A program made the position numbers and the translations under genes. The notes beneath the pieces were generated by a model. It was given only the letters and a program-made list of their open reading frames with translations. It was not told where the DNA came from and searched no databases. From UBA877 sp034436335 (GTDB lineage: Bacteria; Chloroflexota; Anaerolineae; Anaerolineales; Villigracilaceae), in the NCBI GenBank assembly GCA_034436335.1, contig DAOTVO010000016.1:51921-115920 (forward strand): a stretch of 64,000 nt of DNA, written 5' to 3'. Positions 24,566-33,800 of this stretch are shown piece after piece (position 1 is the stretch's first letter; each line of letters starts with the position of its first letter).

Positions 24566-24638
24566 CGCCCCCGGCGAGGCTCGAACTCGCAGCCACTGGA
24601 TTCGAAGTCCATTACTCTGTCCATTGAGCTACGGGGGC
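24566..24638 (-). tRNA. tRNA-Arg (anticodon TCG)
   Basis: A 73-base cloverleaf on the minus strand: acceptor GCCCCCG/CGGGGGC, D-stem GCTC/GAGT, anticodon loop CTTCGAA, T-arm GCGAG-TTCGAGC-CTCGC, discriminator G. The outermost anticodon-stem pair is A-G, the rest is sound. CCA is not encoded. Confidence 0.92.
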
Positions 24639-24668
24639 TGGCGGCGTGATTATAATCGAAAATCGGCC

Positions 24669-24697
24669 TTGCTTCTATCTGGAACGCATGTTATAAT
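24669..24697 (+). promoter_or_regulatory. Promoter of rplS
   Basis: -35 TTGCTT (24669-24674), exactly 17 bases, -10 TATAAT (24692-24697). The leader of about 40 bases contains a GCCGCAAGGCGG hairpin. A divergent tRNA starts just upstream. Confidence 0.75.
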
Positions 24698-24743
24698 CTC
24701 GCCCCGCGCCGCAAGGCGGTAGATTTTTGTAAGGATGATAAAA

Positions 24744-25091
24744 ATGATAGATTTGAATAAAAACTTCAATACAGAGAAGAACCCTAAGATTCCCGAACTG
24801 AAATCCGGCGACCAGGTCAGCGTGCATGTCCGCATCAAGGAGGGTGACCGAGAGCGTATTCAGGAATTCAAGGGGACGGTCATCCGCTTGCGCAAGGGCG
24901 GCAACAATGCCAATTTCACCGTCCGCCGAATTGCATCGAATGGTATTGGCGTAGAGCGCACATTTCTGCTCAATTCTCCCCGCGTGGACAAAGTTGTGGT
25001 GGAACGCCATTCACGCGTCCGCCGGGCGCAGTTGTATTTCCTGCGCGGGCTGACGGGTAAGAAATCCCATCTCAAGCAGAAGTTCGATTAA
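24744..25091 (+). CDS. rplS: 50S ribosomal protein L19
   Basis: A 115-residue protein matching bacterial L19 throughout: PELKSGDQVSVHVRIKEGDRERIQEFKGTVIRLRKGG, then FTVRRIASNGIGVERTFLLNSPRVDKVVVERHSRVRRAQLYFLRGLTGKK. L19 sits at the 30S-50S interface. Two ATGs compete; I use 24744 because AAGGA lies eight bases upstream of it, whereas the earlier ATG (24735) is inside that ribosome site. The gene has its own promoter and terminator, i.e. it is monocistronic, unlike the rpsP-trmD-rplS operon of many bacteria. Confidence 0.95.
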   Translation: MIDLNKNFNTEKNPKIPELKSGDQVSVHVRIKEGDRERIQEFKGTVIRLRKGGNNANFTVRRIASNGIGVERTFLLNSPRVDKVVVERHSRVRRAQLYFLRGLTGKKSHLKQKFD

Positions 25092-25110
25092 TTGAGATTC
25101 TCGTGTAACG

Positions 25111-25147
25111 AAAGGGTGCAGTGACAGCGAAGTTGCTGCGCCCTTTT
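25111..25147 (+). terminator. Intrinsic terminator after rplS
   Basis: AAAGGGTGCAG (25111-25121) pairs with CTGCGCCCTTT (25136-25146) with one mismatch and ends in T's. It lies 20 bases after the rplS stop. Confidence 0.7.
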
Positions 25148-25164
25148 CCGTTAAGGCGGAGGCT

Positions 25165-25893
25165 ATGAAAACCCCTTTGATTGGTTTGACCACATACAAC
25201 CAGACTAACAAGAGTAATTTCCCGATTGCCGCATTGATGCATAAGTACATTGACGCCATTGCTGAAGCAGGCGGTGCGCCGCTGTTGATTCCAAGCGGCC
25301 TGCAGGCGGAGGCGTTGGAGACGATATTTGACCGCCTTGATGGCGTTCTGTTTACCGGCGGCGGCGACGTGGCAATCGAGCGATACGGTGGTCAATCTCA
25401 TCCGGATGTCTCAGGCGTGGACCCGGCGCGGGATGCCGTTGAAATTGAACTCGTTCGCCTGGCGGTGGCGCGCGGCAAACCTTTCCTCGGCATTTGTCGA
25501 GGAATCCAGGTCGTCAATGTCGCGCTGGGCGGAACGCTCTATACCCATATTCCCGACCAGCGTTCCGGGGCGCTGAAACACAATTACGATTCCGGCTCAC
25601 AGCGGGAATATCTGGCTCATCGCGTCCAAATCGAACCGGAAAGCCGTATGGCCGAAATATTCGGCGTGACGGACTTCGAAGTCAACAGCCTGCACCATCA
25701 GGGGATTTTGCAGTCGGCTCCTGGCTTGAAGCCGGTCGGGTATGCGCCCGATGGGTTGATTGAAGCAGCGGAATTGCGCGGCCATGTGTTTGGGATGGCC
25801 GTTCAGTGGCATCCCGAATGGCTGACCGCTTATGAACACGCCCGGCGGCTGTTCCGCGCTTTTGTGGAGGCGGCGGGAGGAAAAACGAGGTAA
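25165..25893 (+). CDS. Class I glutamine amidotransferase-like hydrolase, gamma-glutamyl-GABA hydrolase (PuuD) type
   Basis: A 242-residue peptidase C26 protein. The nucleophile is C111 in FLGICRGIQVVNVALGG; the His-Glu pair is in QWHPEW near residue 217. LFTGGGDVAIERYGG and NSLHHQGI are typical of the PuuD/PF07722 branch, which hydrolyses gamma-glutamyl-gamma-aminobutyrate or similar gamma-glutamyl amides in polyamine breakdown. No other Puu genes are adjacent here, although amine-type aminotransferases lie at 1-12 kb. Glutamate racemase follows two bases later, so the pair is probably co-transcribed; gamma-glutamyl hydrolysis and glutamate racemisation both concern glutamate supply. Substrate is not proven. 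Confidence 0.85.
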   Translation: MKTPLIGLTTYNQTNKSNFPIAALMHKYIDAIAEAGGAPLLIPSGLQAEALETIFDRLDGVLFTGGGDVAIERYGGQSHPDVSGVDPARDAVEIELVRLAVARGKPFLGICRGIQVVNVALGGTLYTHIPDQRSGALKHNYDSGSQREYLAHRVQIEPESRMAEIFGVTDFEVNSLHHQGILQSAPGLKPVGYAPDGLIEAAELRGHVFGMAVQWHPEWLTAYEHARRLFRAFVEAAGGKTR

Positions 25894-25895
25894 GG

Positions 25896-26711
25896 ATGTT
25901 TCCTGCGCTTGGCGTTTTCGACTCTGGAGTGGGGGGGCTTTCCGTTCTGCGCGCCATTCGCGCCCAGATGCCCGCCCAGCCGGTGCTCTATTTTGCCGAC
26001 CAGGGACACGTTCCCTACGGGCCGCGCCCGATGCATGAAGTGCGCGAATTTTCGCAGGCGATTACTGCGTTTTTGCTTGAGCGCGGGGCGAAGGTGATCG
26101 TCGTGGCTTGTAATACGGCTTCGGCAGCCGCTCTCAAGGATTTGCGTCAAACTTTCCCGCAAGTTCCTTTTGTCGGCATGGAACCGGCGGTTAAGCCCGC
26201 CGCTGAGACGACCCACACAGGCGTGGTGGGCGTCTTGGCCACCCCGGCCACCTTTCAGGGGGAGTTATATGCCTCGGTGGTAGAACGCTTTGCCAACGGC
26301 GTGACCCTCTTGCAGGATACCTGCCCCGGCCTGGTACAGCAAATCGAGCGTGGCGCATTAGATTCGGCGGCCACGCGCGCCATTTTGGAAAACTCCTTGC
26401 GCCCGATGCTCAAACGGGGCATTGATACCGTTGTCCTGGGCTGTACCCACTATCCGTTTGTCATCCCGCTCATCGAAGAGATCGCCGGGCCGGCCGTGCG
26501 GGTGATTGACCCGGCGCCGGCGGTGGCGCGTCAGGCGCAGCGCCTGCTCGCCGCAAACGGTTGGCAGGCTACGGGTCCGGAACGTGGCGAGGTGGAGTAT
26601 TTTACCAGCGGACGCGCTGAGGCCCTGGCTGCTCTCTTGCCGAAATTCCTCGGCGAGAGCGGCAAAGTTTGCGAAGTCAAATGGTCGGGGGCAAAAATCG
26701 TCGCCGCTTAG
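25896..26711 (+). CDS. murI: Glutamate racemase
   Basis: A 271-residue enzyme that makes D-glutamate for peptidoglycan. It has the N-terminal block LGVFDSGVGGLSVL, the first catalytic cysteine C72 in VVACNTASA and the second C183 in VLGCTHYPFVIPLIEE, plus FADQGHVPYGPR. Length and motifs are ordinary for MurI. The ATG is two bases after the stop of the PuuD-like gene, with GTAAGG as a modest ribosome site. Its TAG overlaps the TAA of the convergent biotin-carrier gene by two bases, so there is no room for a terminator between them. Confidence 0.94.
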   Translation: MFPALGVFDSGVGGLSVLRAIRAQMPAQPVLYFADQGHVPYGPRPMHEVREFSQAITAFLLERGAKVIVVACNTASAAALKDLRQTFPQVPFVGMEPAVKPAAETTHTGVVGVLATPATFQGELYASVVERFANGVTLLQDTCPGLVQQIERGALDSAATRAILENSLRPMLKRGIDTVVLGCTHYPFVIPLIEEIAGPAVRVIDPAPAVARQAQRLLAANGWQATGPERGEVEYFTSGRAEALAALLPKFLGESGKVCEVKWSGAKIVAA

Positions 26712-27202
26712 ACGATATTCAGCAGCGCTTGTTTTTGTTCCACGCTTTCACCAGGCTTGACGCGCAGGCGAGAGATTTTGCCGGGGCGCGGGGCGCGCAG
26801 TTCGTTTTGCATTTTCATCGATTCGAGAATCACTAGAATCTGGCCTTTTTCTACCTGTTGGCCCTCTTCGACCGGCACGGCGATGATCAGGCCGGGCATC
26901 GGCGCTTTGAGGGTAAATTCGCCGGAGATGGCCGCGGCCAGGCCGGAGGTGCGCAGCCGTTTTTCCCGTTCGTCCATCACCCGCACCGAGAAGAATTGCC
27001 CCAGCAAGAGGACTTGCAGCAGGTCTTCGTCCGGGTAAACGTAGGCTTCGTAGGACTCGCCGTTGACCAGCAGGGAGTAGAGCGGCTGGCCGCTGACTTC
27101 GGCCAGGTCAACTTCGATGATTTCTTCGCCGAAGCGCACGCGGTGTTCATCGAGGATTTCAACAGGGAATTCGAGACCGTCTATTTCGGCAATGTATTTC
27201 AT
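26708..27202 (-). CDS. Biotin carboxyl carrier subunit of an acyl-CoA carboxylase
   Basis: A 164-residue protein. The C-terminal 70 residues are a biotinyl domain with the attachment lysine K130 in ILESMKMQNEL, preceded by LKAPMPGLIIAVPVEEGQQVEKG. The N-terminal half (MKYIAEIDGLEFPVEILDEHRVRFGEEIIEVDLAEV) resembles the carboxyltransferase-binding part of propionyl-CoA carboxylase alpha subunits rather than the AccB linker. Its ATG overlaps the biotin carboxylase stop (ATGA), so the two are translationally coupled; together they equal a split PccA. It ends the leftward operon that includes the beta subunit. Confidence 0.88.
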   Translation of the reverse strand: MKYIAEIDGLEFPVEILDEHRVRFGEEIIEVDLAEVSGQPLYSLLVNGESYEAYVYPDEDLLQVLLLGQFFSVRVMDEREKRLRTSGLAAAISGEFTLKAPMPGLIIAVPVEEGQQVEKGQILVILESMKMQNELRAPRPGKISRLRVKPGESVEQKQALLNIV

Positions 27203-28710
27203 CGCGGCGGCCTTTCTGGGCGGACGGCCCATTTCCAGTTCGAGGCGCGCGGCGGACGGCTATAGACCTGGGCGCGGCGCTCCGTTTCGCGGTGGGCGAC
27301 TAGCGTGGCGAGCAGGGCGGCGATGTCGAGGTAGAGTTCGCGATTTTCGGCGGCGTCTATGCTGGGGAATTGTTCTTCGACGAAACGGGTGTCGTATTCT
27401 CCGCTGAGGAAGGGGTAGGAGGCCATCATGCTCTGGTGGAAGGGGATGTTGGTGCGCACGCCGGCGATGCGATACTCTTCGAGGGCGCGCCGCAGGCGGA
27501 CGATGGCCTGGGGGCGCGTTTCGCCCCAGACGATCAATTTGGCGATGAGTGGATCGTAGTAGGGGGTCACTTCGTAGCCGACGTGGACTCCGGTATCCAC
27601 GCGCACACCAGGGCCGCTGGGTAGTTGCGTTAGGGTGATGCGACCGGTGGAGGGAGCGAAGTTGTTGTAAGGGTCTTCGGTGTTGATGCGGCACTCGATG
27701 GCCGCGCCGCGCGGGCGGATATCTTCCTGGCGGCGGCTGAGAGGCAGGCCGGCGGCGATGCGGATTTGTTCGGCAACGATGTCCACGCCGGTTACCATTT
27801 CTGTCACCGGGTGCTCTACCTGCAGACGGGTGTTCATTTCGAGAAAATAAAAGTTGCGCTGGGCGTCCACCAGGAATTCGATGGTGCCGGCGTTGATGTA
27901 GTCTACCGAGCGGGCGGCCTGGACGGCTACCTCACCCATACGACGACGCAAGGCTTCATCGTTCCCCAGAAGAGGCGAGGGCGATTCTTCAATGAGTTTC
28001 TGATGTCGGCGCTGGATGGAGCATTCCCGTTCGCCGAGGTGGATGACATTGCCCCATTGATCGGCAAGGATTTGAAATTCGATGTGGTGGGCGCCTCGGA
28101 TGAGTTTTTCGAGATAGACGTTGCCATCGCCAAAGGAGGCTTCGGCTTCACGCCGTGCGGCGCGCAGCAGGTCGGGCATTTCCTCGAGGCTGTTGACTTC
28201 ACGCATCCCTTTTCCGCCTCCGCCGGCAGTGGCTTTGATAAGCAGGGGAAAGCCGATTTTTGGGGCAAGCGCCAGCAATTCTTCGTCTCGCAGATTGCCT
28301 TGGCCTTCTGTGCCGGGGACAATGGGGACTCCGGCCTTGGCGACTGTGGCGCGTGCGGCGGCTTTATCGCCCATGGCGGCGATGGAAGAGGGCTTGGGGC
28401 CGATGAAGACTAAGCCGGCCTCGGCACAGGCGGCGGCGAAGTCGGCTCGCTCGGCTAAGAAGCCGTAACCGGGATGAATGGCCTGTGCACCGCATTTGCG
28501 GGCGATTGCAATGATTTTGTCGCCGCGCAGATAGGACTCGCGTGCCGGCGCGGGGCCGAGGAAGTAGGCCTCGTCGGCATAGCGGACGTGCATGGCCTGG
28601 CGGTCGGCTTCCGAGAAGACGGCAACCGTCTCGATGCCCAGTTCGCGACAGGCGCGCTGGATGCGGACGGCAATTTCGCCCCGATTGGCAATCAGAATTT
28701 TTTTGAACAT
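27199..28710 (-). CDS. accC: Biotin carboxylase subunit of acyl-CoA carboxylase
   Basis: A 503-residue ATP-grasp enzyme. N-terminal FKKILIANRGEIAVRIQRACRELG, the glycine-rich ATP loop KATAGGGGKGMREV, HIEFQILAD, ERECSIQRRHQKLIEE and EMNTRLQVEHPVTE are all diagnostic. It carboxylates biotin using bicarbonate and ATP. The C-terminal 45 residues after FVEEQFPS go beyond the 450 of E. coli AccC and are seen in AccC/AccA3 types serving propionyl- and acetyl-CoA carboxylases. It follows the beta-subunit gene by 194 bases without recognisable signals and overlaps the biotin-carrier gene by four bases. Confidence 0.93.
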   Translation of the reverse strand: MFKKILIANRGEIAVRIQRACRELGIETVAVFSEADRQAMHVRYADEAYFLGPAPARESYLRGDKIIAIARKCGAQAIHPGYGFLAERADFAAACAEAGLVFIGPKPSSIAAMGDKAAARATVAKAGVPIVPGTEGQGNLRDEELLALAPKIGFPLLIKATAGGGGKGMREVNSLEEMPDLLRAARREAEASFGDGNVYLEKLIRGAHHIEFQILADQWGNVIHLGERECSIQRRHQKLIEESPSPLLGNDEALRRRMGEVAVQAARSVDYINAGTIEFLVDAQRNFYFLEMNTRLQVEHPVTEMVTGVDIVAEQIRIAAGLPLSRRQEDIRPRGAAIECRINTEDPYNNFAPSTGRITLTQLPSGPGVRVDTGVHVGYEVTPYYDPLIAKLIVWGETRPQAIVRLRRALEEYRIAGVRTNIPFHQSMMASYPFLSGEYDTRFVEEQFPSIDAAENRELYLDIAALLATLVAHRETERRAQVYSRPPRASNWKWAVRPERPPR

Positions 28711-28904
28711 GCCGCTTTTCTTTGCTGGCCTTTCCTGGAATGGATTACCAAAGAACTGATTTGACCTTTTCCAAAAGGGAGCATTCGGTCACTTAATTTC
28801 GGTCACAGAGGAACACAGATAAACGCAGATTGGTTTGATAAACGTCACAGAATCTTTTATTTCGGCGAAGTATGTTGACTAATAGAGAAACGTTCATCTT
28901 TTTA

Positions 28905-30446
28905 TCAAAGCGGGATATTCCCATGCTTCTTGGGTGGATTCGAATCACGTTTGTTGCGCAGCATTTCGATGGCATTTATCAGCCGCGGGCGCGTTTCGTG
29001 CGGCTCGATGACATCGTCCAGATAGCCGCGCCCGGCGGCCACGTAGGGGTTGGCAAATTTTTCGCGGTATTCGGCGGTCAGACGCGCTTTTTCGGCTTCG
29101 GGATCCTCGGCTTTTTCGAGTTCCTTGCGGTGGATGATGTTCACCGCTCCCGCCGGCCCCATGACGGCGATTTCCGCTCCCGGCCAGGCCAGGTTTAGAT
29201 CGCCGCGCATGGCTTTGCTGGACATGACGATATACGCCCCGCCGTAGGCCTTGCGCAGGATGACGGTCAGCTTGGGAACGGTGGCTTCGCAGTAGGCGTA
29301 GAGCAATTTTGCCCCGGAGCGGATGATGCCCTCGTGTTCCTGCGCCGTGCCGGGCATGAAGCCGGGCACGTCTACCAAAGTCACCAGTGGGATGTTGAAG
29401 CAGTCGCAGGTGCGGACAAAGCGGGCGGCTTTTTCGCTGGCGTTGATGTCCAACACGCCAGCCAGAACGGCGGGCTGATTGGCGATGATACCCACCGAGT
29501 GGCCGCCGAGACGGGCAAAGCCGATGACGATGTTGGGAGCGTAATTTTCTTGAATCTCGTAGAACTCGCGCCCGTCTACGATGTGGCGGATAACCTCCTT
29601 GATATCATACGGTTTAGACGGCTCGTCCGGGACGAGATGGTCGAGTTCCTCGTCTTGTCGTAGCGGGTCGTCGTCGCTGGGGACGAAGGGCGGCTCCTCC
29701 ATATTGTTTTGTGGCAGGTAGCCGAGCAATTTGCGGATGAGATACAGCGCGTCCGCTTCGCTGGCCGCGGCGACATGGCACACGCCCGATTTTTCGGCGT
29801 GGACGGCCGCGCCACCCAATTCCTCGGCGGTGATTTGTTCGTGGGTGGCGGCCCTGACCACCTCGGGGCCGGTGACGAACATGTTCGAGGTGCCGCTTGC
29901 CATGAAGACGAAATCGGTCAGCGCTGGCGAATAGACCGCCCCCCCGGCGCAGGGGCCGAGGATGGCCGAAATTTGCGGAATGACGCCTGAAGCGAGCGTA
30001 TTGCGCAGGAAGATGGAGGCATAGCCGACCAGCGAGACGACCCCCTCTTGGATGCGCGCCCCGCCCGAATCGTTCAGCCCGATGAGCGGCGCGCCGTTCT
30101 TCAGAGCCATGTCCTGCACTTTGCAAATCTTGGTCGCGTGCGCTTCGCCCAGGCTCCCGCCCATGACGGTGAAATCTTGAGCATAGACATACACCAGCCG
30201 CCCTTCAATGGTGCCCCAGCCGGTGATTACGCCGTCGCCGAGGTTGCCGTTGCCCGTCTCGTCGCCGGCGGGGACGACAAAGGCATCTATTTCGTGAAAG
30301 GAGCCGCGGTCAAGCAGTAGGTCGAGGCGCTCGCGGGCGGTCAGTTTGCCTTTTTTGTGCTGAGCCTCGACCCGCTCCGCACCGCCGCCTTGTTGGGCGC
30401 GGGCGCGCATACCGCGCAGATGTTCGATTTTGTTGTCATTGCTCAT
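28905..30446 (-). CDS. Acyl-CoA carboxylase beta subunit (propionyl-CoA carboxylase type)
   Basis: A 513-residue carboxyltransferase of the PccB/AccD5 family. It has ARERLDLLLDRGSFHEID, the acyl-CoA oxyanion region GGARIQEGVVSLVGYASIF, GPCAGGAVYSPALTDFVFM and, in the second half, LVDVPGFMPGTAQEHEGIIRSGAKLLYAYCEATVPKLTVILRKAYGGAYIVM. These are the two crotonase-like halves of the carboxyltransferase. With the biotin carboxylase and carrier downstream it forms a complete acyl-CoA carboxylase. Propionyl-CoA is the likely substrate by family, which would suit an organism making propionyl-CoA through MmsA; acetyl-CoA cannot be excluded. Its start overlaps the upstream membrane-protein gene by 11 bases. 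Confidence 0.92.
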   Translation of the reverse strand: MSNDNKIEHLRGMRARAQQGGGAERVEAQHKKGKLTARERLDLLLDRGSFHEIDAFVVPAGDETGNGNLGDGVITGWGTIEGRLVYVYAQDFTVMGGSLGEAHATKICKVQDMALKNGAPLIGLNDSGGARIQEGVVSLVGYASIFLRNTLASGVIPQISAILGPCAGGAVYSPALTDFVFMASGTSNMFVTGPEVVRAATHEQITAEELGGAAVHAEKSGVCHVAAASEADALYLIRKLLGYLPQNNMEEPPFVPSDDDPLRQDEELDHLVPDEPSKPYDIKEVIRHIVDGREFYEIQENYAPNIVIGFARLGGHSVGIIANQPAVLAGVLDINASEKAARFVRTCDCFNIPLVTLVDVPGFMPGTAQEHEGIIRSGAKLLYAYCEATVPKLTVILRKAYGGAYIVMSSKAMRGDLNLAWPGAEIAVMGPAGAVNIIHRKELEKAEDPEAEKARLTAEYREKFANPYVAAGRGYLDDVIEPHETRPRLINAIEMLRNKRDSNPPKKHGNIPL

Positions 30447-30837
30447 GGTAGAAATTCCTGACCTGACGGGAGAATAGAATTGCTGTCAAAAATAGCAGGT
30501 AAATGAGATGCACTGCCAGGACGAACAGATTGTTGACATGCGGCTGTTGGAGTGCCAGCCGGTCGAACCAGAACCAGGCCTCGATGGCGGCGAAAAATCC
30601 CAGCGCCGCGCCCCAGGCCCAGGGCTGGCGCCGCCACAAGGCCGCGCCGACGAAGACACCAAGCGCGCCCCACGCCCCGCCGCTGATGGCCAAATAGAGC
30701 GGTCCGCCCCAACTTCCGTACTCGCCCAGCGCTTCCCAAAAGCGGAGCGCTTGAAAGAAGCGCAGGATGTTCCACGCGGCCAGAAACAGGCTCCACGCGG
30801 TGAGGAGTTTGACTTCGGTTGGGCGCTTTATTTTCAT
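30436..30837 (-). CDS. Small four-helix membrane protein, function unknown
   Basis: A 133-residue protein with four hydrophobic stretches (around residues 11-30, 45-65, 70-90 and 103-122) and a positively charged N-terminus (MKIKRPTEVK). The pattern of TEVKLLTAWSLFLAAWNILRFFQAL is like many small uncharacterised bacterial membrane proteins. It lies 8 bases after the large GT39 gene and overlaps the carboxylase beta-subunit start by 11 bases, so it links a glycosylation gene to the carboxylase operon. I do not recognise a function. Confidence 0.75.
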   Translation of the reverse strand: MKIKRPTEVKLLTAWSLFLAAWNILRFFQALRFWEALGEYGSWGGPLYLAISGGAWGALGVFVGAALWRRQPWAWGAALGFFAAIEAWFWFDRLALQQPHVNNLFVLAVHLIYLLFLTAILFSRQVRNFYHEQ

Positions 30838-30845
30838 CGTTGAAC

Positions 30846-33800
30846 TTAAGGCAGAACGCTAAACTCGACTGCAGGCATCGAAATGCCGCGTTCACCCCAC
30901 GAGTCTATCAGCCTCTCCCCATCAAAGACTCGCACACTCCAGCGATATTGCCCCGCCGCAAGCGGCTCGGTCATCGCGAAGCGCGTTGCGCTGTCGCTCA
31001 GGTCGGCGCTGAAAGCCGGTTTCCAGAGAGTTGCTTCTCCCGGCTGTTGATTCGGATCGGGGGTGAGCAGGATAGCGTCAATGAAGACGCTGTACTGCTC
31101 ATCCTGGCCGTAGACGCGGCTCAGGGCGAGCGCGGCCGGACCGGCGGGCAGGTCGAAGGTCCCGACCGATTCCCAGACCCACTCATTGAGCACGTTCTCG
31201 TTTCCCGCGAAGGGACGCACTTCCCCGTTGACGACCAGGTAGTTCTGCTGGTCGTTCACGCGCCGCTTGAACGAGCGCACCCAGACGGTGTATTCCCCAG
31301 CCTGTTCGATGTCGAGCGTGTACTCCGCCGTCCCGGCCTGCCAATTATCGAGCAGGAAGCCGCTGCCGGTGAATCCGCTGGCAAATTCGGACGCCGAGTA
31401 CCAGCCGTTTTGCAGGAAAACCTCCTCGGCTTCAATCCAGTAGGTATTGGGCGATTTTTGCTCGATCGTCAGCCGCGCTCCCGTGACCACGCCAACCGGA
31501 TTCGACCATTCGAAGACGGGCGTTGCTCCGGCGGGGAATTGCGCGCCTGCGGCCGGTGAGACGGGTTGCGGCGGCGGCGCCTGGTAACAGCGCGGCGACT
31601 CCAGCCCCGCCGCTTCGAGGCGGTACACGTCGAAGAAGCGGCCGCTTTCGGCGAGTTCGGCCTGCGGGTAACAGGCCCGGACGGTGTTCATCACCTGCCG
31701 TCGTTCTTCGGCCAGCGAGAGGGCGCTTTTGTCAAAAATGACGGAGACGGCTCCCTGGTCCCGGTTCTGCCACAGGGCAAGCAGGAGTTCGTCGTAAGGG
31801 ACTTGTTGGTAGAAAGTCACAGCCTCTAGGCCGGCGTTTTTGGCCCCGCCGACCGAGAAGAAGATGACGTGATTTTCCAGTTCCACCGAGTCGTTTTGGG
31901 CGGGGAAGTAGGGCAGCAAGAGCAGGTCGCTTTGCGCCGCGGCGCTCATTGTCAAGTCGGCCAGTTCGCGGCGTTTGACGCGGTCGGTCGGGTCGCCGAT
32001 GCGCTGAGTGAAAATGATGTAATTGCTGACCAGGATGGCGGCCAGCACGCCAGCGAAGGCGGGCGTTGCCAGGCGGACTTTTTCTCTGTCCAACCAGGGG
32101 CGCAGAGCGGCGAAGGAAACCCACAATCCCAGGGCAGCCCAAATCATCAATGGGGCCAGCGAGGTGTATAAAACACGCGGCCAGACCGAGCCGAGCAGAA
32201 TTGGCCCCGGCAGGATATTGAACAGGTACCAGAGCGGCAGGAAGAGCGCCAGGGGACGGCGCAGGTGGAGCAGGTTATAGGTCAGGCCGATGACCACAAA
32301 GGGAAGCAGAATCGGGCTGACGAAAGGGCCGTTCCAGCGCAGGAGCGAATCGTCCAGTGTGACGGTGACGAACACGGACTTAAGGAGCAGGCCGACATTG
32401 CGCAAGAAAAATTCCAGCGCGTTGCCGAGACCTCCGCCGTTTGCGGCCGCTTTTTGCAGCCAGCCGAAATGGTAGCCATGCCGCGCCTGAAGATAGGGCT
32501 GGGTGAAGGTCAGATAGACGACCACAATCGGCCACAGCGTCACCAGGAGGCGCGGCAGCCATTGGCGCAGGTTGGCGCGCCGCTTTCCCAACTCGCCGAG
32601 GGCCGTTCCGAACAGAAAGACCAGCGCCGTGACGACGGTCGGGTAGAACGTTTCGTAGGTCAGCATGCCCAGCGCCAGCACGCCGCCCGCCGCCTGGAAC
32701 TGCCAACGTTTCTTTTCTTGCAGCGCCAGGATGAGCAGATAGAGCCCGGCCATCATCCACGGCTCAAGGGTGGTGTTATGCAGGGCCTGGTGGCTCGCGT
32801 TGAGCTCGACATAGGAGAAAGCGTATAGCGTTGAGGCCAACAGGGCAGTGGGAGGGCTGGCCGTAAGCCGCCGCACGAGCAGATAGAGAAAGATCACCGC
32901 AACCAGGCTAAGTGTGGCGCTTTCGATGCGCGCCGAAAGGAAACTCAGCCCGAAAACGCGCAGGAAGCCGGCGCGCACCCAGAAATCCACCGGCAGGGGC
33001 TTGTAATGCATGGTTGCAAACTCGCCCACATCCGTCTTCAGCAGGACAGAGAGCCACGCCTGCGCCGTCCACTTGGTTTCGTCCGCTTCCAGACCGTAGA
33101 CGCGGTGATGGAGGTCGTAGAAGCGACTGAAGGCGATGACTGCCAGAAGCGCCAGGGCGAGGGCAATCTCGGCTTTCGGTGCAATTCGGACCTGATTGGG
33201 CAGTGCAGCTTTCCAGGCCGGATGCCGCCGCGCCCAGAAAATCAGCGCTGCCGCGCCGAGCGCGTAGAGAAGAACGCCAGGGAGATAATTGCGTTGTGCA
33301 AGAAGAATCTGTCCCAGAACGGCTGCCAGGACGCAGGCCGCCAACAATGCCGGCGCGGGAAGCGCCAGCGGAGGGATGCGAATCTGCCAGTCTTCCCGCA
33401 GGCGCAGGGCCGGCAGGTGGATGTGGAAGTAAATATCCCGCCCGTTCTGGTTTTTGACAGATTTTGCGTGTATCTGAATAGATGAACCCTTCGTCTTGCT
33501 CCCCTCAACCAGCGGCTCGAAGACGGCGGCGGCCCATTCCGGCGGCGCGGCGGGCGGTTCCGTCTCGGCGGCCGCGGTCGGGAGCGGCGCGACTGCTTCT
33601 GCTTCTTCGGCTTCTTCCGGTGGGGCGGCTTCGACCGGCGCGTTCATCCAGCGGGCAATTGCCTCGATGGGGCGCGGCAGGCGCGAGGTCCAAGCGATGG
33701 GCAGGAAGGCCGCCAGCCCCATCAGCATCAGGAGGACGGCGAACAAAACCAACAGCGGAGGGCGCAGATACGATTCCGTCAGCACCTGGCCCACCGTCCG

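Noticed and set aside
24698..24743. L19 autoregulatory leader RNA
   Set aside because: The leader is about 40 bases with a single small hairpin; I could not see the features of a described r-protein leader.
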